A stretch of DNA of 64,000 nt from Iamia sp963728655. GTDB taxonomy: Bacteria > Actinomycetota > Acidimicrobiia > Acidimicrobiales > Iamiaceae. A model generated the notes under the pieces. It did no database searches and was not told where the DNA came from. It was given only the letters and a program-made list of their open reading frames with translations. A program made the position numbers and the translations under genes. The stretch is from positions 434,001 through 498,000 of the forward strand of contig CAVSLD010000003.1 in assembly GCA_963728655.1 (NCBI GenBank). Direction: 5' to 3'. Below are positions 49,615-58,116 of this stretch, in pieces; positions within the stretch are counted from its first letter, which is position 1, and every line of letters begins with the position of its first letter.

Positions 49615-51165
49615 TCACAGCGGCGTGTTGCCGTGCTTGCGGGGCGGCAGCTCCTCGCGCTTGGTGCGGAGGACCTCGAGGCCCTCGACCAGCTTGCGTC
49701 GGGTCATGGCCGGGTCGATCACGTCGTCGACGTAGCCCCGCTCGGCGGCCACGTAGGGGTTGAGCCACTTCTCGGAGTAGTCGTCGACCAGCTCGGCCTT
49801 GCGGGCCTCGGGGTCGTCGGCCTCGGCGATCTCGGTGCGGTGCAGGATCTCGACCGCACCGGTCGCGCCCATCACGGCCAGCTCGGCCGACGGCCAGGCG
49901 AAGGCCAGGTCGGCCCCGATCGACTTCGAGTTCATCACCACGTAGGCGCCGCCGTAGGCCTTGCGGGTGATGATCTGGATGCGGGGCACGGTGGCCTCGC
50001 AGTAGGCGTAGAGCAGCTTGGCGCCGTGGCGGATGATGCCGCCGTGCTCCTGGCCCACGCCGGGGAGGAAGCCGGGCACGTCGACGAAGGTCACCAGCGG
50101 CACGTTGAAGGCGTCGCACACCCGCACGAAGCGGGCCGCCTTCTCCGACGAGTCGATGTCGAGCACGCCGGCCAGGAACATCGGGTTGTTGCCCACCACG
50201 CCGATGGGGTGGCCGTCGACCCGGGCGAAGCCGCAGGTGATCGACTGGGCCCACTGCGGGAAGTACTCGACGTAGTCGCCGTCGTCGCAGACCGACTCGA
50301 TGACCTTCCGCATGTCGTAGGGCTGGTTGGGGCTGTCGGGCAGGAGGTCGGCGAGGTCGTCGCACAGGCGCTGCGGGTCGTCCTCCACCACCGAGCGGGG
50401 CGGCTCCTCCATGTTGTTGGCGGGGAGGAAGCTGAGGAGGTAGCGGACGTCGTCGAGGACGGCCTTGTCGTCGGGGGCGGTGAAGGCGGCCACACCGGAC
50501 TTGGCCGAGTGGGCGTGGGCCCCGCCCAGCTCCTGCTGGGTCACGTCCTCGCCGGTCACCGTCTTCACCACGTCGGGGCCGGTGATGAACATGTACGAGG
50601 TCTCCTCGACCATGAACACGAAGTCGGTCATGGCCGGGCTGTAGACGGCACCGCCGGCGCACGGTCCGAGGATCACGCTGATCTGGGGCGTGACGCCGGA
50701 CGCCTTGACGTTCCGGTAGAAGATCCCGCCGTAGGAGGCCAGGCTGACCGGCCCCTCCTGGATGCGGGCGCCGGCCCCGTCGTTGAGGCCCACGACGGGG
50801 GCCCCGACCTTGAGGGCCAGGTCCATGAGCTTGTGGATCTTGTCGGCGAAGACCTCGCCCAGGGCCCCGCCGAAGAGGGTGAAGTCCTGGCTGAAGACGA
50901 ACACCTTGCGGCCGTCCACGGTGCCCCACCCGGTGATGACGCCGTCGGTGAGGGGGCGGTCGGGGATGGCCGGGTTGCGGTGCCGGGCCAGCATGTCGAG
51001 CTCGTTGAACGAGCCCTCGTCGAGGAAGTACTCGATGCGTTCCCGGGCCAGCATCTTCCCCCGGTCGTGCTGGCGCTGGACGGACCGCTCGGATCCGGGC
51101 TGGCGAGCCTGCTCCCGCAGCTTCTCCAGGTCGGCGATCTTCTCGCTGAGCGGGTGCGTCGTCAT
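49615..51165 (-). CDS. Acyl-CoA (propionyl-/acetyl-CoA) carboxylase beta subunit
   Basis: 516 residues, the carboxyltransferase. It moves CO2 from biotin to propionyl- or acetyl-CoA. Visible are RGKMLARERIEYFLDEGSF, GAGARIQEG, GPCAGGAVYSPAMTDF, ITGPDVVKTVTGE, PGFLPGVGQEHGGIIRHGAKLLYAY, AYGGAYVVMNSK and the end KHGNTPL. The biotin-carrying alpha subunit is not in the window. ATG at 51165 lies 8 bases after TAGGTT. Confidence 0.95.
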   Translation of the reverse strand: MTTHPLSEKIADLEKLREQARQPGSERSVQRQHDRGKMLARERIEYFLDEGSFNELDMLARHRNPAIPDRPLTDGVITGWGTVDGRKVFVFSQDFTLFGGALGEVFADKIHKLMDLALKVGAPVVGLNDGAGARIQEGPVSLASYGGIFYRNVKASGVTPQISVILGPCAGGAVYSPAMTDFVFMVEETSYMFITGPDVVKTVTGEDVTQQELGGAHAHSAKSGVAAFTAPDDKAVLDDVRYLLSFLPANNMEEPPRSVVEDDPQRLCDDLADLLPDSPNQPYDMRKVIESVCDDGDYVEYFPQWAQSITCGFARVDGHPIGVVGNNPMFLAGVLDIDSSEKAARFVRVCDAFNVPLVTFVDVPGFLPGVGQEHGGIIRHGAKLLYAYCEATVPRIQIITRKAYGGAYVVMNSKSIGADLAFAWPSAELAVMGATGAVEILHRTEIAEADDPEARKAELVDDYSEKWLNPYVAAERGYVDDVIDPAMTRRKLVEGLEVLRTKREELPPRKHGNTPL

Positions 51166-51173
51166 GGCTCCCG

Positions 51174-51179
51174 AACCTA
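51174..51179 (-). promoter_or_regulatory. Candidate leaderless promoter -10 of the carboxylase beta/epsilon operon
   Basis: TAGGTT, 8 bases, ATG at 51165. Confidence 0.5.
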
Positions 51180-51249
51180 TCCGCGGCCCGAGAGGCGGTC
51201 CCAACGGTCGCCCGTCGGCCCCCTCGGTCCCGCCGGCCGGGGGCGGCCC

Positions 51250-51255
51250 TACGCT
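51250..51255 (+). promoter_or_regulatory. Candidate leaderless promoter -10 of the DinB-like gene
   Basis: TACGCT, 7 bases, ATG at 51263. Confidence 0.5.
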
Positions 51256-51262
51256 CCGGGCC

Positions 51263-52018
51263 ATGGACGCCCAGATGCACCGCGCCGCCGTCGCCGCCGA
51301 GGGCGCCGTGGTGGCCGACCTGCCGCCGTCGGCCCTCGAGGCCACCGTCGGGGCCTGCCCCGGCTGGGACGGGGCCCGCCTCGTCGGCCACCTCGGCCGG
51401 GTCCACGCCTGGGCCACGTCGTTCCTCGCCCTCGGCCCCGACGGCGGTGAACCCGACGCCGGGCCCCGTCCACCCAGCGGGGCCGCGATCCTCCCCTGGT
51501 ACCGCGAGCGCCTCCACGCCCTGCTCGACGAGCTCGACCGCCACGACCCCGCCGAGGCCACGCAGGGCTTCGCCGGGCCCACGACCGCCGCCTTCTGGTT
51601 CCGGCGCCAGGCCCACGAGCTGGCCGTGCACCGGTGGGACCTGCAGGACGCCGTCGCGCCGGGCGGGGCCGACCCGATCGGCGCCGAGCTGGCCGCCGAC
51701 GGCGTCGACGAGTGGCTCGAGGTCTTCGTGCCCCGGTTCCTGGCCCGCACCGGCGTGCCTGACGACCTGGTCGGCGCCACCGTCCACCTCCACTGCACCG
51801 ACGAGGGCGGCATCGAGGGCACCGGCGAGTGGCTGCTGCGGCTCACGGCCGACGGCTGCGAGGTGGAGCGGGCCCACGCCAAGGGCGACGCCGCCCTCCG
51901 GGCCCCCGCCGCCGAGCTGCTCCTGGCCGTCTGGCACCGCCACGGCCTCGACGCCCTCGACGTGGTCGGCGACGCGGAGCGAGCCCACACCGTCCTCGAC
52001 GCCGTCCACGTCACCTGA
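51263..52018 (+). CDS. Maleylpyruvate isomerase/DinB-like (TIGR03083-type) protein
   Basis: 251 residues. N-terminal four-helix part with CPGWDGARLVGHLGRVHAWA and FWFRRQAHELAVHRWDLQDA, whose His residues (GHL, HELAVHRWD) are the metal ligands typical of mycothiol-dependent DinB-like proteins. The C-terminal part (from about 165) resembles the SCP2-like tail of that family. It may be a mycothiol-dependent enzyme; the substrate is unknown. Confidence 0.85.
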   Translation: MDAQMHRAAVAAEGAVVADLPPSALEATVGACPGWDGARLVGHLGRVHAWATSFLALGPDGGEPDAGPRPPSGAAILPWYRERLHALLDELDRHDPAEATQGFAGPTTAAFWFRRQAHELAVHRWDLQDAVAPGGADPIGAELAADGVDEWLEVFVPRFLARTGVPDDLVGATVHLHCTDEGGIEGTGEWLLRLTADGCEVERAHAKGDAALRAPAAELLLAVWHRHGLDALDVVGDAERAHTVLDAVHVT

Positions 52019-52027
52019 TCCCCGCCC

Positions 52028-52064
52028 GGGTGGACAGAGTGTGCCTGGCCCACTCTGTCCACCC
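52028..52064. repeat. 37-base palindrome between the DinB-like and ligase genes
   Basis: A perfect 14-bp stem (GGGTGGACAGAGTG with CACTCTGTCCACCC) around the loop TGCCTGGCC. It starts 9 bases after a stop codon and ends 30 bases before the next promoter. The loop carries the same TGCCTGGC core as the palindromes at 33.0 and 34.8 kb, while the stem differs from both. Confidence 0.85.
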
Positions 52065-52094
52065 TGCGGCGGGGGGCGGTGGCGGTCACCTGGG

Positions 52095-52100
52095 TACCGT
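52095..52100 (+). promoter_or_regulatory. Candidate leaderless promoter -10 of the DNA ligase
   Basis: TACCGT, 6 bases, ATG at 52107. Confidence 0.5.
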
Positions 52101-52106
52101 CACGGC

Positions 52107-53246
52107 ATGGACCTGCCCGTCGCCTTCCCGCTCACGCCCATGCTGGCCAAGGCCCACGACGGGCTCCCGCCGGGCGAGGAGGGCGAGTGGTGGTTCGAGC
52201 CCAAGTGGGACGGCTTCCGGGTGGTGGTGTTCCGCGACGGCGACGACGTCGAGCTGGCGTCGCGCAACGGCAAGCCGCTGACCCGCTACTTCCCCGAGGT
52301 CCTCGACCCGCTGCGGGCGGCCCTGCCCGACCGGGCCGTGGTCGACGGCGAGATCGTGGTGCCCACGGCCGACGGGCTCGACTTCGACCTCCTGGGCCAG
52401 CGGATCCACCCGGCGGCGTCCCGCATCGAGCGCCTGGCCGGCGAGACCCCCGCCGAGGTGGTGGCCTTCGACCTGCTGGCGCAGGGCGACGACGACCTGA
52501 TCGCCGCTCCCCTCCACGAGCGGCGCGCCGCCCTGGAGGGCGCCGTCGCCCCCGGTGACCAGGTGCACCTCAACCCGGGCACGTTCGACCGCGACACGGC
52601 CCACGACTGGTTCATCCGCTTCGAGGGCGCCGGCCTCGACGGGGTGATCGCCAAGCCCGCCGGCGGCGCCTACCAGCCCGGCGAGCGGGGCTGGATCAAG
52701 GTCAAGCACAAGCGCACCGCCGACGTGGTCGTGGCCGGCTACCGGGTCCACAAGGACGGCAAGGGCGTGGGCTCGCTCATGCTCGGCCTCCACGACGACG
52801 AGGGGCGGCTGCACAGCATCGGGGTGGCCTCGTCGTTCAAGGCGGCCCAGCGCGCCGAGCTGATGGCCGAGCTGGAGCCGCTGGTGCTCCAGCCCGGGCA
52901 CATGGGCGACCACCCCTGGGCCGGGTGGGCCGACCCTGCCGCCCACGAGGACGGGCGCCTGCCCGGCGGGCCGTCGCGCTGGAACAACGGCAAGGACCTC
53001 TCGTTCACCGCCCTGCGGATCGAGCGGGTGGCCGAGGTGGCCTACGAGCGCGTCGACCACGGCCGGTTCCGCCACACCAGCCGCTTCCTGCGCTGGCGTC
53101 CCGACCGCGACCCCGACAGCTGCCGCTACGACCAGCTCGAGGTCGTCCCCCCCGTCGAGCTCCGAGAGGTCCTGGGGTCCTGGGCCCGGGCCGCCGCCGA
53201 CCCCCCCTCAGCTCGTCGTAGCGGAGCGAGCGCAGCGAGCGGGTGA
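52107..53246 (+). CDS. ATP-dependent DNA ligase (LigC/LigD ligase-domain type)
   Basis: 379 residues. The adenylation motif EPKWDGFR holds the nucleophile Lys (about residue 33), with ELASRNGKPLTRYFPEV, VVDGEIVVP, GLDGVIAKP and WIKVKHKRTADVVVAG as further ligase motifs, and an OB-fold domain from about 225. It joins nicks in repair and end-joining. The polymerase partner is a separate gene at 54.5-55.5 kb. The last 12 residues (Ser/Ala/Arg-rich) lie in an inverted repeat and may not be conserved. Confidence 0.93.
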   Translation: MDLPVAFPLTPMLAKAHDGLPPGEEGEWWFEPKWDGFRVVVFRDGDDVELASRNGKPLTRYFPEVLDPLRAALPDRAVVDGEIVVPTADGLDFDLLGQRIHPAASRIERLAGETPAEVVAFDLLAQGDDDLIAAPLHERRAALEGAVAPGDQVHLNPGTFDRDTAHDWFIRFEGAGLDGVIAKPAGGAYQPGERGWIKVKHKRTADVVVAGYRVHKDGKGVGSLMLGLHDDEGRLHSIGVASSFKAAQRAELMAELEPLVLQPGHMGDHPWAGWADPAAHEDGRLPGGPSRWNNGKDLSFTALRIERVAEVAYERVDHGRFRHTSRFLRWRPDRDPDSCRYDQLEVVPPVELREVLGSWARAAADPPSARRSGASAASG

Positions 53247-53264
53247 CGACGACCTACGACGGGC
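53211..53264. terminator. Inverted repeat spanning the convergent ends of the ligase and sugar-dehydrogenase genes
   Basis: GCTCGTCGTAG (53211-53221) pairs with CTACGACGGGC (53254-53264) at 10 of 11 positions and encloses both stop codons. Possibly a two-way terminator; shape and place are the only evidence. Confidence 0.35.
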
Positions 53265-54412
53265 TGATCCGGATGATGCGGTCGCCGGAGCCGTTGGAGG
53301 TGGTGACGTACAGCAGGCCGTCGGGGCCGAGCTGGGCCGTTCGGAGGCGGCCGAAGGAGCCCCGGTAGACCCGGTCGATCTGGGTGACGGTGCCGTCGCG
53401 CTGGGGCTGCATCACCAGCAGGCTCTCGCCCTTGAGGGTGGCCACGACGAGCCGGTCGTCCCAGCCCTTCCACCGGCCACCGCTCAGCCAGGTCATGCCC
53501 GAGGTGGCGACGGTGGGGTAGCCGCTGCTCCAGGCCGCCCGCACCGCCGAGGGGTACCGGGCGGTGTCGGTCATCGGGACGCCCTCGTCGTACCCCGGCA
53601 CCGGGTCCCACCCGAAGTTGCCGGGGTCACCGCGGTTGACCTCGTCGTCGCGGTCGGGGCCGTGCTCGGCGGTCCAGATGGTCCCGTCGGCGGGGCGGAC
53701 GGCGATGCCCTGCACGTTGCGGTGCCCGTAGCTCCAGATGCGGCGGGTGTTGGCGTCGCCGCTGCCGATGAAGGGGTTGCCGGCCACGCCGGCGCCGGTG
53801 TCGGGGTCCACCCGCAGCACCTTGCCTCCGAGCGAGGACAGGTCCTGGGGCGTGGTGCCCACCGCGGCGTCGCCGGTGCCGACGTAGAGGCGCCCGGCGC
53901 CGTCGAAGCGGAGCCGGCACCCGCCGTGGCGCCCGGAGGCGGACGGGATGCCGGTGACGATCGGGCTCAGCCGCGCCAGGGCCGTGCCCGGGCCGTTGGC
54001 GACCCAGGGGACGACCCGCACGTCGCTGCTCGCGCCGTTGGTCCAGCCCTGGCAGGTGTAGATGCGCTTGGTGCTGCCGAAGCGGGGGTCGACGAGCGAT
54101 GCCCATGAGGCCGGTCTCGCTGCTGACCCGGAGGTCCGACAGGTTCGCGCTGAGCTGGTTGACGGCGCCGGCGGTGGTGCGGCGCATGATGCGGCCGCCC
54201 TTCTCGGTCCAGATCATCGAGCCCGAGGGGGTGAAGGACAGGTCCCACGGGTTCGACAGCCCGGACACCAGGGTCTGGGCGGTGAGGGTGGGCGTCTCCC
54301 CGCAGCCCCCGAGCAGGGGCAGGGCGAGGGCCAGGACCGCGGCCAGGACCCCGAACCGCCGGGTCCGGGGCCGGCGCCGGGGTGCGGTCCGGGGGGGATC
54401 GAGCGCGCGCAT
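53254..54412 (-). pseudogene. PQQ-dependent sugar dehydrogenase-family (Gdh/Hhip-like) lipoprotein, frame broken once
   Basis: Lipoprotein signal with LPLLGGC, then a six-bladed propeller: LVSGLSNPWDLSFTPSGSMIWTEKGGRI up to SETGLMGIA in one frame. VVPWVANG, LRFDGAGRLYVGTGDAA, GNPFIGSGDANTRRIWSYGHRNVQGIAV and AEHGPDRDDEVNRG follow in the next. One extra base near 54083-54103 (beside a G5 run) causes the break. PQQ use is not certain for this family. ATG at 54412 has AGGAGA upstream. It lies between two DNA-repair genes without clear functional tie. Confidence 0.85.
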
Positions 54413-54492
54413 GGGGTCTCCTCGCCGTGTGCCCGCGGCGCCCAGGTTCGCGCGCGGAACGTGCGCGGTCGACCGCGGGGTGCCGTGGCCGG

Positions 54493-55536
54493 TCAGGCCT
54501 CCGGCGCCTCCTCCTCCCTGCGGGCCCGGCTCGGGGCCACGCGGGGCGGCTCCAGCGGCTGCTTGGGGTACACGGGCGGCCAGGGCGCGTCCATGAGCCC
54601 GTCGTCGATGTCGCGCTGGAACCACGCGAGGAGGGTCTCGATCGACTGGGGGTCGTCGGCCTTGCCCTCCCACGGGTCGCCCTCGGCCGCCAGCTTGGCC
54701 GGGACGTTGGCCAGGGTGAGCGCCTGGGGGTCGACGTCGGCCACCTCGTCCCAGGCCAGGGGGGTCGACACCTGGCCACCGACCCGGGGGCGCACGCACC
54801 AGGCGCCGAAGACCGTCTTGTGGGGGGCGTTCTGGTTGAAGTCGATGAACACGAGGTCGTCGCCGCGCTCCTCCTTCCACCACCGGGCCGTGATGAGGTC
54901 GGGACGGCGCCGCTCCAGCTCGCGGGCGAGGGCCACCACCGCGGCCCGCACGTCGTAGGACGTCCAGCGGGGCTCGACGGTGACGTAGACGTGCAGGCCC
55001 CGGTTGCCGGTGGTCTTCACGTAGCCGGTGATGCCCACCTCACCGAGCAGGGCCCGCACCTCGCCCGCCGCCTCGCGCACCTGGTCGAAGGTCGTCCGCG
55101 GCCCGGGGTCGAGGTCGATGCGGGCCTCGTCGGCCACCTCCGGCGCAGCCGCCTGGTAGGGCCAGGGGTGGAAGCCGAGGCAGCCGAGGTTCACGGCCCA
55201 CACCACGTGAGCGATGTCGGCCACCACGAGGGCGTCGCTGGTGGTGCCGTTGGGCGTGGACACCACCGTGGTCTCGAGCCAGTCGGGCGGGTTCTTGGGC
55301 ACCCGCTTCTGGAAGAACGACTTGCCGCCGGCCCCGTCGGGGAACCGCTGCAGCATGGTGGGCCGGCCGCCCATGGCCGCGAGGAGGGGCTCGGCCACCG
55401 CCTCGTAGAAGGCGACCAGGTCGCGCTTGGTCTCGCCCCGGGCCGGGAAGAAGGTCTTGTCCGGGCTCGACACCCGCACGGCACGGGTGGCGCCCGGGCC
55501 CACCGGCACCTCGACCTCGATCGACGGCGACGCCAT
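54493..55536 (-). CDS. LigD-type primase/polymerase domain protein
   Basis: 347 residues of the archaeo-eukaryotic primase fold. SSPDKTFFPARGETKRDLVAFYEAVAEPLL at the start, the metal-binding RIDLDPGP, GYVKTTGNRGLHVYV, and WWKEERGDDLVFIDFNQNAPHKTVFGAWCVRPR are LigD polymerase motifs. It should fill gaps during non-homologous end joining. It is separate from the ligase gene (52.1 kb); no Ku and no phosphoesterase domain are seen in the window. ATG at 55536 lies 6 bases after TACGGT. Confidence 0.93.
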   Translation of the reverse strand: MASPSIEVEVPVGPGATRAVRVSSPDKTFFPARGETKRDLVAFYEAVAEPLLAAMGGRPTMLQRFPDGAGGKSFFQKRVPKNPPDWLETTVVSTPNGTTSDALVVADIAHVVWAVNLGCLGFHPWPYQAAAPEVADEARIDLDPGPRTTFDQVREAAGEVRALLGEVGITGYVKTTGNRGLHVYVTVEPRWTSYDVRAAVVALARELERRRPDLITARWWKEERGDDLVFIDFNQNAPHKTVFGAWCVRPRVGGQVSTPLAWDEVADVDPQALTLANVPAKLAAEGDPWEGKADDPQSIETLLAWFQRDIDDGLMDAPWPPVYPKQPLEPPRVAPSRARREEEAPEA

Positions 55537-55542
55537 CGCCGC

Positions 55543-55548
55543 ACCGTA
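55543..55548 (-). promoter_or_regulatory. Candidate leaderless promoter -10 of the LigD-type polymerase
   Basis: TACGGT, 6 bases, ATG at 55536. Confidence 0.5.
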
Positions 55549-55975
55549 GGGCGCCTGGGGCCGGGTGTGCCGGGACCCGACCGCCCGGTCGAGCGCGTGG
55601 CCCGAGCTGCCACTTCGCGTGACGATCCGTCTCGACCGGAACACGGATCGTCGATGCGCCCCAGGTCACACCGGTCGCGGCCCTCGCGATCGTTGGTGAC
55701 TAGTTCAGAAACCATCCGTTCGGGCCATACCGTCACGGGCGAACTTCTTGCACAGTGTGCGCAGCAGCAAGGCGACACGCACCGCACGCGATGCACCAAG
55801 CGCCCAGTCGATCGGCCCGGTTCGGGGGATCCGAGCAGGTCGACGCGCTGCACCTGGGGGGAGAACCACCCGCGGAGGCGGTGGTCTGGAGCTTGGGAGG
55901 GGGCTCCGGACCGCCGCTTCTCCGGCGTGCCCGCCCGGGTCGACCGCCGATCGGGGCGCCGCCGACGGCGGCGGG
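55549..55975. other. Longest stretch without a convincing gene (about 430 bases)
   Basis: The part at about 55600-55770 is clearly less GC-rich than its surroundings, and TACCGT at 55728-55733 could be a -10 on the + strand. Downstream are G-rich and C-rich blocks (about 55840-55910) that could fold. Open frames here on both strands look like non-coding translations. A small RNA or long leader is possible, but I recognise no known RNA family. Confidence 0.35.
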
Positions 55976-56857
55976 TCAGCCCCGTTCGTCGGCCAGGGCC
56001 GCGGCCCGCCGGGCCAGGCCGTCTGCGTCGATCGACGCGCACCGCGCCTCGGCCTCGGCCGTGGGCCCGGTCCAGCGCAGGTCGTCGACGGCGTCGGGCA
56101 CCGGAGCATCGACCTCGAGGGTCGCCAGGCGGCGGAACAGGAGGGCGTCGGCGATGTGCTCGGCCAGGGTGTCGGCCAGGCCCGCCGCGCCCCGCACCTT
56201 GATGTGCCACGAGGCCGGATCGGCCGGGATGGCGTCGATGTGGCCGAAGGCCCGCAGCACCGCCGCGGCCGACTTGGCCCCCCACCCGGGCAGGCCCGGG
56301 AACCCGTCGGCGCTGTCGCCCACCAGCCCCAGCCAGTCGGGGATCGACCCCGGCGGCACGCCGTACTTCTCCTCCACGCCGGCCGCGTCGATGACGGTGC
56401 CCCTGCGCCGATCGAGCTGGGCCACCTTGCCCCCCACGCACTGGGCCAGGTCCTTGTCGGGGGTGCAGATCCAGACCTTCTCGACCCGGTCGTCGGCCGC
56501 CGCCATGGCCGCCATGGCCGCCAGGGCGTCGTCGGCCTCGTGCTCGACCATCGCCGTCACCGCGATGCCGAGGGCCTCGAGCACGTCCTCCAGCAGGGTG
56601 AACTGCGAGAGCAGCGCGGGGTCGACGCCCGAGCCGTCCTTGTAGGGGCCGTACAGGTCGTTGCGGAACGACTCGATCACGTGGTCGGTGGCCACCGCCA
56701 CGTGGGTGGCCCCCTCCTCGAGCATCCGCAGGACGGACCCGACGGTGCCCCGCACCGCGCCGACCTCGCGCCCGTCGTCGGTGACGTGGGAGGGCACGGC
56801 GAAGAAGTGCCGGAACAGCTCGTAGGTGCCGTCGACCAGGTGGACCTCGATGCTCAT
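55976..56857 (-). CDS. 5'-3' exonuclease (PolI N-terminal domain/FEN-like)
   Basis: 293 residues, the stand-alone form of the PolI 5' nuclease. Acidic metal-site residues in VHLVDGTYELFRHFF, EHEADDALAAMA, VWICTPDKDLAQCV and the H3TH motif GLVGDSADGFPGLPGWGAKSAAAVL. It removes RNA primers or flaps. ATG at 56857 lies 6 bases after AAGGAT. It is placed between the end-joining polymerase and glutaminase genes. Confidence 0.93.
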   Translation of the reverse strand: MSIEVHLVDGTYELFRHFFAVPSHVTDDGREVGAVRGTVGSVLRMLEEGATHVAVATDHVIESFRNDLYGPYKDGSGVDPALLSQFTLLEDVLEALGIAVTAMVEHEADDALAAMAAMAAADDRVEKVWICTPDKDLAQCVGGKVAQLDRRRGTVIDAAGVEEKYGVPPGSIPDWLGLVGDSADGFPGLPGWGAKSAAAVLRAFGHIDAIPADPASWHIKVRGAAGLADTLAEHIADALLFRRLATLEVDAPVPDAVDDLRWTGPTAEAEARCASIDADGLARRAAALADERG

Positions 56858-56863
56858 GGCCGC

Positions 56864-56869
56864 ATCCTT
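56864..56869 (-). promoter_or_regulatory. Candidate leaderless promoter -10 of the 5'-3' exonuclease
   Basis: AAGGAT, 6 bases, ATG at 56857; a variant -10. Confidence 0.35.
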
Positions 56870-56909
56870 GCCGACCCGCGACCCGGCCACCGCGGCCTCC
56901 CGCCCGGGC

Positions 56910-57965
56910 TCAGGGCTCGGCCGCGGCCGGGTCGCCGAGGACGGCGTCCTCCTCCTCGGAGGCGAAGACGTGCAGGCCCAGGCGGTCGGAGATCTCCCGG
57001 CACACCTCCACGCCCCGGATGCTGTTGCCGTGGGCGTCGAGGGCGGGCGAGAACACGCCCAGACCGAGCTTGCCGGGGATGGGGACGAGGATGCCACCGC
57101 TGACGCCGCTCTTGGCCGGCACCCCGACCTCGAAGGCCCACTCGCCGGCGTAGTCGTACATGCCGCACGTGTACATCACCGTCAACACGTCGCGGACGTG
57201 GCGACGGTCGCAGGCCCGCACGCCGGTGACCGGGTTGATGCCGCCGTTGGCCAGGGTGGCGGCCATCACCGCCAGGTCGCGGCAGGTGACGGTGACCGAG
57301 CACTGGCGCAGGTACAGGGCGAGGACGTCCTCGGCCCCACCCCGGATCATCTGCTCGCTGCGGAGGAGGTAGGCCGTGGCCCGGTTGCGGTCGGCCCCCT
57401 CCAGCTCCCGGGCGTAGACGTCCTCGTCCACGTGGAGGTCGTCGCGGCCGGCATGGCGGCGCATGAGGTCGACGATCCGCTCGCAGGTGTCGTCGACCCC
57501 CGCGCCCCGCACCAGGTCGGCGGTCACCAGCGCCCCCGCGTTCACCATGGGGTTGTAGGGCCGCCCGCTGGCCTCGTCGAAGACGATGGAGCTGAAGGCG
57601 TCCCCGCTGGGCTCCACGCCCACCCGGCGCAGCACGGCGTCGCGCCCGTGGTCCTCCAGCGCCAGCAGGTAGGCGAACACCTTGGAGATCGACTGCATGG
57701 GGAACCGCTGCTCCCAGGCCCCCGCGCCGTGGACGTCGCCGTCCGGGCCCACCATGGCCACGCCGAAGGTGGCGGTGTCGGTCCCTGCCGCCTCGGGGCC
57801 GTGGTAGCCGCGGCCGGGCTCGTAGAAGCGGACGACCGGTCCGTCGACCGGACCCCGCGCCCGCTGGTACAGCTCGTGCAGGCGCTCGTCGACCTGGCGG
57901 GCCAGCTCCGCGTCGACGTCGTCGAGGTCACCCGCCGCAGCGGGCGGGTCGGATCCCTCGCTCAT
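56910..57965 (-). CDS. glsA: Glutaminase
   Basis: Hydrolyses glutamine to glutamate and ammonia. 351 residues with the beta-lactamase-like fold: catalytic Ser-Lys pair in MQSISKVFAYLLALED, NPMVNAGALV, and VGVPAKSGVSGGILVPIPGKLGLGVFSPALDAHGNSIRG. An N-terminal extension of about 20 residues is poorly conserved-looking. ATG at 57965 overlaps the stop of a possible eight-codon upstream frame. Confidence 0.95.
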   Translation of the reverse strand: MSEGSDPPAAAGDLDDVDAELARQVDERLHELYQRARGPVDGPVVRFYEPGRGYHGPEAAGTDTATFGVAMVGPDGDVHGAGAWEQRFPMQSISKVFAYLLALEDHGRDAVLRRVGVEPSGDAFSSIVFDEASGRPYNPMVNAGALVTADLVRGAGVDDTCERIVDLMRRHAGRDDLHVDEDVYARELEGADRNRATAYLLRSEQMIRGGAEDVLALYLRQCSVTVTCRDLAVMAATLANGGINPVTGVRACDRRHVRDVLTVMYTCGMYDYAGEWAFEVGVPAKSGVSGGILVPIPGKLGLGVFSPALDAHGNSIRGVEVCREISDRLGLHVFASEEEDAVLGDPAAAEP

Positions 57966-57988
57966 CGGCGGTCGTCGGGGTCGTGCAC
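57962..57988 (-). CDS. Candidate leaderless eight-codon upstream frame coupled to glutaminase
   Basis: GTG at 57988 follows CAGGAT by 6 bases, the local leaderless pattern, and encodes MHDPDDRR. Its TGA overlaps the glutaminase ATG as ATGA. No ribosome-binding site is seen for glutaminase itself, so ribosomes may reach it by terminating and restarting. Prediction only. Confidence 0.4.
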   Translation of the reverse strand: MHDPDDRR

Positions 57989-57994
57989 GCCGCC

Positions 57995-58000
57995 ATCCTG
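57995..58000 (-). promoter_or_regulatory. Candidate promoter -10 for the glutaminase upstream frame
   Basis: CAGGAT, 6 bases, GTG at 57988. Confidence 0.35.
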
Positions 58001-58116
58001 GCCGACCCGTCCGCCCCCCGTGCGGGTGGCCCGGAGCACCCTCGCACCGATCGACGGTCGAGGCCCGCCGGCCCGCCGGCCCGCCGGCCCGGCGGACGGG
58101 GCGGGCGCCGGGCGGG

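Noticed and set aside
55549..55975. A c-di-AMP (ydaO-type) or other known riboswitch
   Set aside because: Some G-rich segments looked suggestive, but the conserved core elements were not found and the neighbouring genes do not fit.
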